From Bacteroides gallinarum DSM 18171 = JCM 13658 (GTDB lineage: Bacteria > Bacteroidota > Bacteroidia > Bacteroidales > Bacteroidaceae): 39,652 bases of DNA. How positions within the stretch are numbered: position 1 is the stretch's first letter; each line of letters starts with the position of its first letter. A program made the position numbers and the translations under genes. Below are positions 32,155-39,652 of the stretch, in pieces. The notes under the pieces are model-generated. The model was not told the origin of the DNA and searched no databases. It saw only the letters and a list, made by a program, of their open reading frames with translations. The DNA lies in NCBI RefSeq assembly GCF_000374365.1, contig NZ_KB894152.1, positions 1 through 39,652 on the forward strand, in the 5' to 3' direction.

Positions 32155-32523
32155 TACACTTTCTTCCCTGTCGCAATGCACCTCTACGCCTGCCGCATCC
32201 AAATCCGCATTCATAGGCGGATTACGTTTGGACAGTTTCAAGTCTATGCTTTCAACGGTGGGAAATTCACGGAACAAACGCTTTATTATGCGTCCGCATA
32301 CATGCTCCAGCAATTTGGAAGGGATAGCCATTTCTGTTTTCACCGCTTCATACACATCGGCATAACTTACTGTATTTATCACATCGTCTGTTTCTGCCGC
32401 ACGGCCGATGTCTGTTTTCAGCCGTAAGTCGATGATGAAGTCATTGCCCACTATGGTTTCCTGCCCGCCGACACCGTGGCGGGCAAAGAAGTGCATCCGG
32501 TCTAAAAATACGTAGCTGTTCAT
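32152..32523 (-). CDS. folB: Dihydroneopterin aldolase
   Basis: A 123-residue enzyme of folate synthesis that splits dihydroneopterin to 6-hydroxymethyl-dihydropterin and glycolaldehyde. ATG 32523 is chosen; the longer frame would cover the promoter. The family core is present: MHFFARHGVGGQE (with the substrate-binding Glu of the tunnel fold), then VSYADVYEAVK, LLEHVCGRIIKRLF and the catalytic lysine in LKLSKRNPP. The acidic C-terminus is variable. It forms octamers in related bacteria. It is a single gene here, convergent with mgsA. Confidence 0.92.
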   Translation of the reverse strand: MNSYVFLDRMHFFARHGVGGQETIVGNDFIIDLRLKTDIGRAAETDDVINTVSYADVYEAVKTEMAIPSKLLEHVCGRIIKRLFREFPTVESIDLKLSKRNPPMNADLDAAGVEVHCDREESV

Positions 32524-32548
32524 ACTTGGTAGATATATTCTTTGGATG

Positions 32549-32556
32549 CAAACATA
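32549..32556 (-). promoter_or_regulatory. -7 box of folB
   Basis: On the minus strand TATGTTTG followed by C matches TAnnTTTG, and TTG at 32579-32577 lies 20 bases upstream as a partial -33 element. The ATG follows 26 bases after the -7 box, supporting the start at 32523. Confidence 0.65.
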
Positions 32557-32659
32557 TAGATAAAATCTTTGTCCTGCAACTGTAAAGGGGTAATTGCCGT
32601 ATGTTTCTGTAAAAAACACTTTTTACCTGCCAAATCTTTCCGCATTATGGAATATTTCC

Positions 32660-32667
32660 TATCTTTG
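32660..32667 (+). promoter_or_regulatory. -7 box of the methyltransferase leader
   Basis: TATCTTTG followed by C matches the consensus; TTTC at 32637-32640 lies 19 bases upstream as a near-consensus -33. Transcription should start near 32674, giving a leader of about 185 bases before the main gene. Confidence 0.65.
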
Positions 32668-32671
32668 CGCC

Positions 32672-32707
32672 ATGACAACAACGTTTAAATCGGATTTGGT
32701 GCAGTAA
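32672..32707 (+). CDS. Possible leader peptide, 11 codons
   Basis: ATG 32672 to TAA 32707 would encode MTTTFKSDLVQ. It lies at or just after the predicted transcription start and ends at the foot of the first leader hairpin. If the transcript starts at 32672 or later, the ORF would lack leader space, so it is only a candidate. The position relative to the hairpins is what an attenuation peptide would need. Confidence 0.3.
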   Translation: MTTTFKSDLVQ

Positions 32708-32767
32708 ACAATCTGTGTTTTCACAGATTGTCCTTTCGTTTACTCTCGGATAACTCCCTTTCGAGAG
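32703..32767 (+). promoter_or_regulatory. Structured mRNA leader with two hairpins
   Basis: Hairpin 1: AGTAAAC (32703-32709) pairs with GTTTACT (32738-32744), enclosing a perfect CAATCTGTG/CACAGATTG stem (32709-32717 with 32722-32730). Hairpin 2: CTCTCG (32743-32748) pairs with CGAGAG (32762-32767). The outer arm of hairpin 1 and hairpin 2 share bases 32743-32744, so they slightly compete. No T-run follows, so control of translation is more likely than termination. I do not recognise a known riboswitch. Confidence 0.5.
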
Positions 32768-32802
32768 CGTTTCCTTATTGTTATAATTCAAGTTTAACCA
32801 GC

Positions 32803-32862
32803 ATGCAGCGGTGCACGGCACTGCCGGGCTTCCTATGCATGCACAATACATTACGAAAATGA
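32803..32862 (+). CDS. Possible upstream ORF, 19 codons, coupled to the methyltransferase
   Basis: ATG 32803 to TGA 32862 would encode MQRCTALPGFLCMHNTLRK. Its stop overlaps the ATG of the methyltransferase gene (ATGA at 32859-32862), the classic arrangement for translational coupling. GCATGC occurs at 32801-32806 and again near 32837-32842, so the region can also fold. Confidence 0.35.
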   Translation: MQRCTALPGFLCMHNTLRK

Positions 32863-33656
32863 GTAACGAAAATAAAACGATTTACGATTTCGAACTTAAC
32901 CAGATTTACGATTTCTTTTCCACCATGCAACGGCAAGGACCCGGAAGCCCCGAGGTTACGCTGAAAGCGCTGGGATTTATAGACAACCTCACCGGCGAGT
33001 CCCGTATAGCCGACCTCGGTTGCGGAACGGGCGGACAGACAATGGTACTGGCGGAACATGTGCCGGGGCACATTACCGGGCTCGATATTTTTCCCGGCTT
33101 TATCGAAATCCTCAATCGCAAGGCGAGGCAGGCAAGCTTGCAAGACAAGGTGAAAGGGATTGTGGGCTCTATGGATGCCCTTCCTTTCCGGGAGGAAGAG
33201 CTGGACTTGATTTGGTCGGAAGGAGCTATCTACAACATCGGCTTTGAGCGCGGGCTGCGCGAGTGGCGTAAATACCTGAAACCGGGAGGATATATCGCCG
33301 TATCCGAGAGCTCGTGGTTTACGGATGAACGACCGGCGGAAATCAATGACTTTTGGGTGGATGCATATCCCGAAATGGATACGCTGCCCAATCAAGTAGC
33401 CAAAATATATAAGGCGGGCTATCTTCCTGTCGCTACATTTATCTTGCCGGAAAATTGCTGGACAGAACATTACTTTGTACCGAAACATGCGGCGCAGGAG
33501 GCTTTTCTTGCCAAATATGCAGGAAATAAGGCTGCTGAGGAATTCAGTGCATACCAGGCCGCCGAGGAAAAGCTGTACGACAAGTATAAGGAATTCTACG
33601 GCTATGTGTTTTTCATAGCGAAAAAGACGGAACCTTTTCCGGGAAAAGCAGAGTAA
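32859..33656 (+). CDS. Class I SAM-dependent methyltransferase
   Basis: A 265-residue cytoplasmic enzyme. I choose ATG 32859 (SNENKTIYDFELNQIYDFF); ATG 32835 would add eight residues. SAM-binding motif I is IADLGCGTGGQT (about 47-58), the acidic end of strand 2 is ITGLDIFPGF, and motif II/III follow (GSMDALPFREEELDLIWSEG; LKPGGYIAVSE). The substrate is unknown. The C-terminal part (about 170-265) has YPEMDTL and a helical tail. It has its own promoter and an unusual structured leader with two small ORFs, suggesting regulated translation, and a 12-bp inverted repeat spans its stop codon. Confidence 0.88.
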   Translation: MSNENKTIYDFELNQIYDFFSTMQRQGPGSPEVTLKALGFIDNLTGESRIADLGCGTGGQTMVLAEHVPGHITGLDIFPGFIEILNRKARQASLQDKVKGIVGSMDALPFREEELDLIWSEGAIYNIGFERGLREWRKYLKPGGYIAVSESSWFTDERPAEINDFWVDAYPEMDTLPNQVAKIYKAGYLPVATFILPENCWTEHYFVPKHAAQEAFLAKYAGNKAAEEFSAYQAAEEKLYDKYKEFYGYVFFIAKKTEPFPGKAE

Positions 33657-33674
33657 CACCGCTTCCCGGAAAAG
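33634..33674. repeat. Perfect inverted repeat over the methyltransferase stop codon
   Basis: CTTTTCCGGGAA (33634-33645) is answered by TTCCCGGAAAAG (33663-33674), 12 bp perfect, enclosing the TAA at 33654-33656. There is no T-run right after it. It may protect the 3' end or slow ribosomes; a terminator follows 40 bases later. Confidence 0.6.
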
Positions 33675-33713
33675 ATAAAATCATCCTGTCGGCATAAATC
33701 CATGCTACAAAAT

Positions 33714-33763
33714 AAAATCATCCCGTGGGATAAAACCGCTTTATCCCGCGAGATGATTTTTTT
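33714..33763. terminator. Two-way terminator between methyltransferase and malQ
   Basis: AAAATCATCCCGTGGGATAA and TTATCCCGCGAGATGATTTT form a stem of about 20 bp with two mismatches and a short loop, then a T-run. It lies between convergent genes. The core ATCCCGTGGGA is shared with the hairpin at 18851. Confidence 0.9.
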
Positions 33764-33780
33764 GTTGTATATCCGCTTGT

Positions 33781-36471
33781 TTACCGGCCGGCCTGGGCGA
33801 TAAGTTCCCTCACTTTTTCGTTCAGGCTTTCCGCCTTCATCAGTTGTTCCAGCGTCAGATGCATACGCCAGCGCCAGTAATGGCGCGGGTTGGCAGGGAT
33901 ATTGATACGCTCTTCCTGCACATTCGGGTTGCGCCATTTACCGTCCATGGACATCCAGTCCTGCAGGGAGAGGATACATAGAATGGAGTTGCTGTACAGA
34001 TGTTTACGTACTACTTCCTCGCAAAGCTCGGGCGTGGCAACTGCGGGAGCAACACCGTAATGGCCGAGCATCGTGTTGTAGTAACGTTGCGTTTGCTGGA
34101 AGTCCTCCTCCCACCAGCCGCGTAGGGTAGACATATCGTGCGTGGATATGGTGCAGACGGAACGGTACGGATACCAGTCCGGATGCCCGAACTCCTGCGC
34201 GGGGTCCTTGGGCATACGCTGTATCTCCAGAGAGAGAATACGCAAATCGTTCATCACCCATGCCACGCAGCCGGGAATCATACCCAAGTCTTCGCCGCAC
34301 ACCAGCATACGGGTGGATTGCGTCAGTTGCGGCAACTTATTCATTGCCTGTTCGCGCCAGAATTCATTGTGGCGGTGATAATAGTACTGGTCGTACAGGC
34401 GGTTGAAGGCGGCTTTCTCCCAATCGTTCAGCGAACGGTAGATAAAGTCGTGCTGCACACCGATACGCGGGTGGTACTTGTACGGGTCGTTGCGGTCGGG
34501 CACAAACAATACGTCGCTGATAAGCGCATACAAACCGTCGCGCACCCAAATACTGTCTTCATCCGTCTTGCCGGCGAAGTAAGCCTCTACTTTACGCTGG
34601 GTATCGAACTCCGGACGCATCCGGTAGATTTCCCAGGTATCTGTCGGCTCGATGAAAGTCTGCTTCACATAGTCGGTATGCGGGCCGAACATCTGTCCGA
34701 GGAAATACTCGTGTATGTACGGCCTTAAGAATTCGTCGCGGAAATGAAGCCCGTAGCTCTCTATCTCCTCGCGCGTCATGGGCAGGGCGGGTACGAACTG
34801 CCCCAGCAAGCCGTGTACGGCGTGCATCGGAATTTCCCAGATACGGAAGAAGCCGAGGATATGGTCTATGCGGTAGGCATCGAAATATTCCGACATTTTG
34901 CGGAAACGCTTCATCCACCATTTATAACCGTCTTTCTCCATGACATCCCAGTTGTAGGTGGGGAAACCCCAGTTCTGCCCGTTTACCGAGAAATCATCGG
35001 GTGGAGCGCCCGCCTGTCCGTTCAGGTTGAAATAGTGGGGTTCCGTCCATGCCTCTACACTGTTGCGGCTGATGCCGATAGGTATGTCGCCTTTCAGTAC
35101 GACGCCGTTGGCGCGTGCATGCTCGGTGGCGGCGAGCAGTTGCAGGTGCAGGTTGAACTGGATGTAATAATAAATAGCGATATGCGGATAGTCCGCAGAA
35201 CCGGGCTGGCAGAGCTTCTCTATCTCCCGGGCATCGTAACTGTTGTATTTAGGCCACTCGCGGAAGTTGGGCGTCTTGTAGGCGTCGCGCAAGTAGCTGA
35301 AAACGGCGTACGGCTGCAACCATTCCTTGTTGGACTCGAAGAACTCGCGGAAAGCCGCCGATGCCAGCACTTTTTCCCCTTCCTGCTTGAAGATGAGGTG
35401 GAAGTATTCCCATTTAATCTTGTTGACCGCCTCGTAATCGACGGTAGGCAGGGCATTCAGCTCCTTCTGCCGCTTGTTGAACTCCGCCATGACTTTTTTG
35501 TCCTTCAGCGCACCCAGTTGTTTCAAGTCTGTGTACATCGGGTGGAAGGCATAAATGGAGATGCTGTTGTAAGGATAAGAATCCGTCCATGTATGCGTCA
35601 TGGTGGTATCGTTAATAGGCAGAATCTGTACGGCTTTCTGGCGGGTGCTTACCGCCCAGTCTATCATACGTTTCAAATCGCCGAAGTCACCTACGCCGAA
35701 ACTTTTCTCGGAACGGAGCGAGAATACGGGTACGGCAACCCCCGCACCTTTCCAGGCGGGAAGGCTGAAATACACATAGCGGTCGCCGATAACCAATGTC
35801 TCGTTGGAGCCTATCTGCGGGTCTGCCATGTACCGGTTAGGATTGTTCTCCCAGCAAACGGCGCGGCGCTCCTTCTTATTGTAAAGGATGAATTTGTATT
35901 CCAGCGGGAAGTGGATTTTCGAGGCATCCACCTCCACCTGCCATTCCGGGAAATCGGCGTCGCTCATAAGGACGGCCTTGTCCGGGTTCCAGTCTCCGAA
36001 TGCCGGCTGGTTTCCACAGATTCCCAGGCAGTGGTCGCTGTCGATGCAGGGAGCATATGCCTTTATCAGCAGCCCCCTCTTGTGCCCTTTGGGGGCGGCA
36101 CTGCGTCCGCGGTGTGCCAGGAGCGATTCCGTGAAAGCGGAAGTATAGAAATATTGCTGTTCCGGCAAGTTCTTCCAGCAATCCTGCAACCGGTAAACCT
36201 TTTGGGAACTTCCGGAGAGGTAGAGGGTGCGGGGCAGGTTGTTCCACTCCGTACGTATAGGCCGGCCGTCTTGGAAAATGCAGTAGCCGTACTGGACGAG
36301 TCCGCCTTCCGGCGCTGCGATATTTAATTCGGCGCTCCAGTGGATGCCGTCTACGGTTTGTAAAGGAAATGCTTTGCCGGGGTGTCCGTCGCCGAGCTCG
36401 GGGATAGAGCCCGAAACCCTGACTTCCTCTCCCCAATTAGTTCTGTACTCGATATTAAATAATAAAGTCAT
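33781..36471 (-). CDS. malQ: 4-alpha-glucanotransferase with two CBM20 modules
   Basis: An 896-residue GH77 enzyme that transfers maltodextrin segments between glucans. ATG 36471 gives the natural first residue of the CBM (TLLFNIEYRTNWGEEV); an upstream in-frame start at 36504 is unlikely. Two starch-binding CBM20 modules lie at about 2-110 and 135-230 (CGNQPAFGDWNPDKAVLM). The GH77 barrel spans about 245-880: PINDTTMTHTWTDSYPYNS, the nucleophile Asp536 in AYRIDHILGFFR, the acid/base Glu727 in CGEDLGMIPG, and STHDMSTLRGWW with the third carboxylate. No signal peptide is present, so it is cytoplasmic, like plant DPE2-type enzymes with the same layout. It should serve maltose and glycogen turnover. 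Confidence 0.94.
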   Translation of the reverse strand: MTLLFNIEYRTNWGEEVRVSGSIPELGDGHPGKAFPLQTVDGIHWSAELNIAAPEGGLVQYGYCIFQDGRPIRTEWNNLPRTLYLSGSSQKVYRLQDCWKNLPEQQYFYTSAFTESLLAHRGRSAAPKGHKRGLLIKAYAPCIDSDHCLGICGNQPAFGDWNPDKAVLMSDADFPEWQVEVDASKIHFPLEYKFILYNKKERRAVCWENNPNRYMADPQIGSNETLVIGDRYVYFSLPAWKGAGVAVPVFSLRSEKSFGVGDFGDLKRMIDWAVSTRQKAVQILPINDTTMTHTWTDSYPYNSISIYAFHPMYTDLKQLGALKDKKVMAEFNKRQKELNALPTVDYEAVNKIKWEYFHLIFKQEGEKVLASAAFREFFESNKEWLQPYAVFSYLRDAYKTPNFREWPKYNSYDAREIEKLCQPGSADYPHIAIYYYIQFNLHLQLLAATEHARANGVVLKGDIPIGISRNSVEAWTEPHYFNLNGQAGAPPDDFSVNGQNWGFPTYNWDVMEKDGYKWWMKRFRKMSEYFDAYRIDHILGFFRIWEIPMHAVHGLLGQFVPALPMTREEIESYGLHFRDEFLRPYIHEYFLGQMFGPHTDYVKQTFIEPTDTWEIYRMRPEFDTQRKVEAYFAGKTDEDSIWVRDGLYALISDVLFVPDRNDPYKYHPRIGVQHDFIYRSLNDWEKAAFNRLYDQYYYHRHNEFWREQAMNKLPQLTQSTRMLVCGEDLGMIPGCVAWVMNDLRILSLEIQRMPKDPAQEFGHPDWYPYRSVCTISTHDMSTLRGWWEEDFQQTQRYYNTMLGHYGVAPAVATPELCEEVVRKHLYSNSILCILSLQDWMSMDGKWRNPNVQEERINIPANPRHYWRWRMHLTLEQLMKAESLNEKVRELIAQAGR

Positions 36472-36602
36472 ATATATTAGATTTAGAAATAACAATAGCT
36501 GCAATGATTATGCAAGTATAGAAAATATTCACCATAATCATGCAGCTATCGCCGGCTATCTCATTTAAAATCCTATGCAAACGTTTGTGCTTCCTGCAAG
36601 CC

Positions 36603-39140
36603 TTATCCGCAGCGGGATGCACCGCAGGTAGTACAGATGAGGCAACCCTCCTGGTAAACCAACGTTTCGTTGCCGCAGTTGGGGCACTTCTTGCCTTTGG
36701 CTTCGGTTCCGTCCGTTACGTATTTCTTCAAGGCACGCTCCACGCCGTTTTTCCAGGTGTTGATATTTTCGCTGTCCAGTTGCAGCGAGCTTACCAGCTT
36801 CAAGACCTGTTCGATAGGCATGCGGTAACGCAATACGCCGGAAATCAGTTTGGCATAGTTCCAATATTCCTTGTTGAACTTCTCGGACAAGCCCTCGATA
36901 GTAACCTTGTAACCGCGCTTGTTCTCGAACTGGAAGTCGTAACGCTTGTTGCCGTTTTCATCGACATTCTTGATAATATGCCCTGTCGAAACATTCTTCG
37001 GCAGGATGATACCCTCGTCATCGTCCTGCAGACCGGTGAATATTTCGTAAGGATGCCCGTCCAGCAACCCGACGAAAGCCACCCATTTCTCTTTATTGTT
37101 CTGGAAGCGCACCACGTCTGCCTCCAATACCTTCGGGCGGGTTTCGACAACCGTAGGCGGCTTGCACGGCGGAAGTTCTTCCTTCTTGTCGCTCTTGGCG
37201 GAGATGAGCACGCCGGAGCGCGAACCGTCGCGGTAAACCGTACAGCCTTTGCAGCCCGATTTCCATGCCTCTACGTACAGCCGGTTCACCAGCTCCTCGT
37301 CCACATCGTTCGGCAGGTTGATAGTAACGCTGATAGAGTGGTCTACCCATTGCTGGATACGTCCCTGCATCTTGACTTTCATCAGCCAGTCCACATCGTT
37401 GGAAGTGGCTTTGTAATAAGGCGACTTCTCGACCAATGCGTCTATCTCCTCCTGGGTATAACGCTTGGCAGGGTCGTAGCCCGCCGCTTCCATCCACGTA
37501 ACGAATTTGGGGTGGAACACGATATATTCTTCGAAAGCATCTCCCGTTTCGTCCACGAAATCGATATGCGCGTTGGCATCGTTCGGGTTGACCTTGCGGC
37601 GACGTTTGTAAACCGGCAGGAATACGGGTTCGATGCCGGAGGTGGTCTGCGTCATCAGACTGGTCGTGCCCGTCGGTGCAATGGTGAGGCAGGCGATGTT
37701 ACGGCGCCCGTACTTCTTCATATCCTCGTACAGTTCGGGGTCTGCCTCGCGCAGGCGGTTGATGAACGGATTGTCCTTCTCGCGCTCGCTGTCGTATATT
37801 TCGAATGCGCCGCGTTCCTTCGCCATTTCTACGGAGGAGCGGTAGGCGCTCAAGGCAACCGTCTTATGTACTTTCTCTGCGAATTCCGTTGCTTCCTCCG
37901 TGCCGTAGCGCAGTCCCAGCGCTGCAATCATATCGCCTTCGGCGGTGATACCCACACCGGTACGGCGTCCCTGTCCGCTCTTCTTATATATTTTCTGCCA
38001 CAGGACATTTTCCGTATGCTTCACGTCCTCGCTTTCCGGGTCGGCATCTATTTTGTCCATGATACGCTCTATCTTTTCCAGCTCCAGGTCGATGATGTCG
38101 TCCATGATGCGTTGTGCCAGTGCAACGTGTTTCTTGAACAGGTCGAAGTCGAAGTAAGCGTCCGGCTTGAAAGGATTGACTACGTAGGAATACAGGTTGA
38201 TAGCCAGCAGGCGGCAGGAATCGTAGGGACACAACGGTATTTCGCCGCAGGGATTGGTGGATACGGTGCGGTAGCCCAAGTCTGCATAACAGTCAGGTAC
38301 GGACTCCCTCAATATGGTATCCCAGAAAAGTACGCCGGGCTCGGCCGATTTCCATGCGTTGTGCACGATTTTCTTCCACAAGTCGGTGGCGCTGATTTCC
38401 TTCTTGAACAGCGGGTCGGCGGCGTCGATAGGATACTGCTGTACATACGGCTTACCGTCGATAGCCGCCTGCATGAATGCGTCGGTCAGCTTTACGGATA
38501 CGTTGGCGCCCGTAACCTTGCCCTCTGTCATCTTTGCATCTATAAAGGCCTCCGAGTCCGGATGCTTGATAGAAACGCTCAGCATCAATGCCCCCCGGCG
38601 TCCGTCCTGTGCGACTTCGCGGGTGGAGTTGGAGTAACGTTCCATGAAAGGAACCAGCCCGGTCGAAGTAAGGGCGGAGTTCTTTACCGGCGAACCTTTG
38701 GGGCGGATGTGCGACAAATCATGCCCTACACCGCCGCGGCGTTTCATCAGTTGTACCTGCTCCTCGTCTATCTTGAAGATAGCACCGTAAGAATCGGCTT
38801 CGCCGTCTACACCTATGACAAAGCAGTTGGAGAGGGATGCCACCTGGTAATTGTTACCGATGCCCGTCATCGGGCTTCCCTGCGGAACGATGTACTTGAA
38901 GTGGTCTAACAAGCCGAAAAGCTCTTCGGAGCTCAATGCGTTAGGATACTTGGCCTCGATACGGGCTACTTCATTGGCTATTCTCCAATGCATGTCTTCC
39001 GGAGACTTTTCGTAAATATTCCCGAAAGAGTCCTTGACTGCATATTTGTTTACCCAAACCCTTGCAGCCAACTCGTCACCCTGGAAGTATCGTAAAGATT
39101 CTTCGTAGGCTTCGTCATAAGAATAAATTTTCTTTTCCAC
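36603..39140 (-). CDS. nrdJ: Adenosylcobalamin-dependent ribonucleotide reductase (class II)
   Basis: An 845-residue enzyme that makes deoxyribonucleotides with a radical from adenosylcobalamin and works with or without oxygen. The first codon is GTG 39140; the next in-frame Met is about residue 50, inside the conserved N-terminal region. Seen motifs: ASLSNCFVIG near 104 (first redox Cys), STNPCGEIPLCPY near 300 (radical Cys and Glu), and CLTIAPTGTTSLM (substrate-binding P-T-G). The C-terminal tail ends in a zinc-ribbon-like CPNCG...CTTCG with a final CG, as in NrdJ proteins that need a C-terminal Cys pair for re-reduction. It is alone on its transcript; the leader is too short for a cobalamin riboswitch. 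Confidence 0.95.
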   Translation of the reverse strand: MEKKIYSYDEAYEESLRYFQGDELAARVWVNKYAVKDSFGNIYEKSPEDMHWRIANEVARIEAKYPNALSSEELFGLLDHFKYIVPQGSPMTGIGNNYQVASLSNCFVIGVDGEADSYGAIFKIDEEQVQLMKRRGGVGHDLSHIRPKGSPVKNSALTSTGLVPFMERYSNSTREVAQDGRRGALMLSVSIKHPDSEAFIDAKMTEGKVTGANVSVKLTDAFMQAAIDGKPYVQQYPIDAADPLFKKEISATDLWKKIVHNAWKSAEPGVLFWDTILRESVPDCYADLGYRTVSTNPCGEIPLCPYDSCRLLAINLYSYVVNPFKPDAYFDFDLFKKHVALAQRIMDDIIDLELEKIERIMDKIDADPESEDVKHTENVLWQKIYKKSGQGRRTGVGITAEGDMIAALGLRYGTEEATEFAEKVHKTVALSAYRSSVEMAKERGAFEIYDSEREKDNPFINRLREADPELYEDMKKYGRRNIACLTIAPTGTTSLMTQTTSGIEPVFLPVYKRRRKVNPNDANAHIDFVDETGDAFEEYIVFHPKFVTWMEAAGYDPAKRYTQEEIDALVEKSPYYKATSNDVDWLMKVKMQGRIQQWVDHSISVTINLPNDVDEELVNRLYVEAWKSGCKGCTVYRDGSRSGVLISAKSDKKEELPPCKPPTVVETRPKVLEADVVRFQNNKEKWVAFVGLLDGHPYEIFTGLQDDDEGIILPKNVSTGHIIKNVDENGNKRYDFQFENKRGYKVTIEGLSEKFNKEYWNYAKLISGVLRYRMPIEQVLKLVSSLQLDSENINTWKNGVERALKKYVTDGTEAKGKKCPNCGNETLVYQEGCLICTTCGASRCG

Positions 39141-39217
39141 GATGCGATATCTCTTAGATTTAATTGTAAATAAGTAAAAGTGTAGAAGTCGTACTTATTC
39201 GCTAACAAATGTGATTG

Positions 39218-39248
39218 CAAATCTATGAATGTTTTTCGTTATGGCAAA
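39218..39248 (-). promoter_or_regulatory. Promoter of nrdJ
   Basis: On the minus strand TTTG (39248-39245), 19 bases, then TAGATTTG (39225-39218) is a perfect Bacteroides promoter. The leader to GTG 39140 is about 70 bases. Confidence 0.85.
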
Positions 39249-39406
39249 ATAAAAACCGAAGTTTTTATTAACCGGATATGAGTTTCCCGATTTCTATATT
39301 TAATTATTTGATTTACATAAAAATAGCTTTTTCGGGAGAACAAAAAGTTTTCTAAAAAGAAAATCGGGTCAACGTAAAAATCTGAGGAGTATATCTGATA
39401 AAATCT

Positions 39407-39414
39407 TATCTTTG
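39407..39414 (+). promoter_or_regulatory. Possible -7 box of the transposase gene
   Basis: TATCTTTG followed by C matches TAnnTTTG, 23 bases before ATG 39438. No good -33 element is seen. The rest of the 297-base gap back to nrdJ is AT-rich, and a terminal inverted repeat of the IS could not be fixed because the other end is outside. Confidence 0.5.
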
Positions 39415-39437
39415 CCTGCAACAACAGCACAGTAATT

Positions 39438-39652
39438 ATGGAAGCTAACGGTTATCGTCTCCTTCTTCCCGAAGGGATATTGGATTATTTCAACATTTCC
39501 GATGTAAAGGAAAGCAGTAGTGAAATCGTGATTTACCTGGAAGAGAAAAATGAGCTTCCCGGTGAGTATTCGAATGTCAAAGTGGAAAGCAAAGGCTTCT
39601 ACGCTCCTGTGGTGGTTCAGGACTTCCCCGTCCGTGGCAAGCATCTTTTCCT
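39438..39652 (+). mobile_element. Transposase, ISAon1-like, N-terminal part (cut by window edge)
   Basis: ATG 39438 opens a frame that runs off the window after 71 codons. The start EANGYRLLLPEGILDYFNIS, then IVIYLEEKNELP, SKGFYAPVVVQDFPVRGK and LF match the N-terminal region of Bacteroidota ISAon1-type transposases (related to ISL3), where the PVVVQDFP-x-RGK block precedes the zinc-finger-like part. The catalytic domain is not in view. It marks the left part of an insertion sequence inserted upstream of nrdJ, on the opposite strand. The family call rests on recall of this motif block and only on the first 71 residues. Confidence 0.65.

Noticed and set aside
34744..36327. 527-residue plus-strand open frame opposite malQ
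   Set aside because: Antisense shadow of the well-supported GH77 gene.
36540..38909. 789-residue plus-strand open frame opposite nrdJ
   Set aside because: The minus strand encodes a full class II ribonucleotide reductase; the opposite frame has no recognisable domain and is an antisense shadow.
39141..39217. Cobalamin riboswitch before nrdJ
   Set aside because: The leader between the mapped promoter elements and the start is only about 70 bases, too short for a cobalamin riboswitch, and no B12-box-like block is seen.

Overview
The window looks like a Bacteroides chromosome segment. It carries SusC/FecA-like TonB receptors with STN domains, lipoproteins with the family's lipoboxes, promoters of the TTTG-N19-TAnnTTTG type, an RprXY two-component pair, a B12-dependent ribonucleotide reductase and secreted plant-glycan hydrolases. 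I did not try to fix the species. No rRNA, tRNA or CRISPR array was seen.

Layout. (a) 1-520: a small secreted protein and its terminator. (b) 890-7460, minus strand: a tight operon of hemW, an ECF sigma factor, a small lipoprotein, an unusually short FecR-type anti-sigma protein (membrane helix plus DUF4974 only), an STN-containing TonB-dependent receptor and a DUF4249 lipoprotein. This is a cell-surface signalling and uptake unit for an unknown ligand, placed behind a heme-chaperone gene. (c) About 7.6-19.0 kb, plus strand: a glycan-degradation cluster with intact GH97, GH51 (with a GH43-like N-terminal piece), a second GH51 and a GH2 beta-galactosidase. Decayed ends of other genes lie between them: a GH43-like N-terminus, a GH127-type C-terminus and an AraC-type regulator C-terminus. 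No susC/susD pair is present. It reads as the remains of an arabinan or arabinogalactan utilisation locus that keeps its exo-enzymes. (d) 19.2-21.4 kb: an EF-G paralogue whose catalytic G3 histidine is replaced by serine, matching Bacteroides EF-G2. (e) 21.6-23.9 kb: rprX-rprY.

(f) 23.9-26.4 kb: a 58-residue membrane protein, a MarR regulator divergent from rpsF-rpsR-rplI with two textbook promoters, and a small Ala/Glu-rich lipoprotein. (g) 26.5-31.5 kb: a long-chain acyl-CoA synthetase divergent from mtaB, an LpxL-type acyltransferase and a GT2 glycosyltransferase that overlap one another. (h) 31.5-33.7 kb: mgsA, folB (convergent) and a methyltransferase with a structured leader and two tiny upstream ORFs. 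(i) 33.8-39.1 kb, minus strand: a CBM20-containing 4-alpha-glucanotransferase and the adenosylcobalamin-dependent ribonucleotide reductase. (j) 39.4 kb to the edge: the start of an ISAon1-like transposase.

Two regulatory themes stand out. A palindrome TATGTT-N4-AACATA occurs in four intergenic regions, including those before EF-G2 and the GH97 cluster, and suggests a shared CRP-like regulator, possibly Cur. Four 22-bp tandem repeats lie directly before the chimeric GH51 gene and look like an operator array that may have outlived its regulator.
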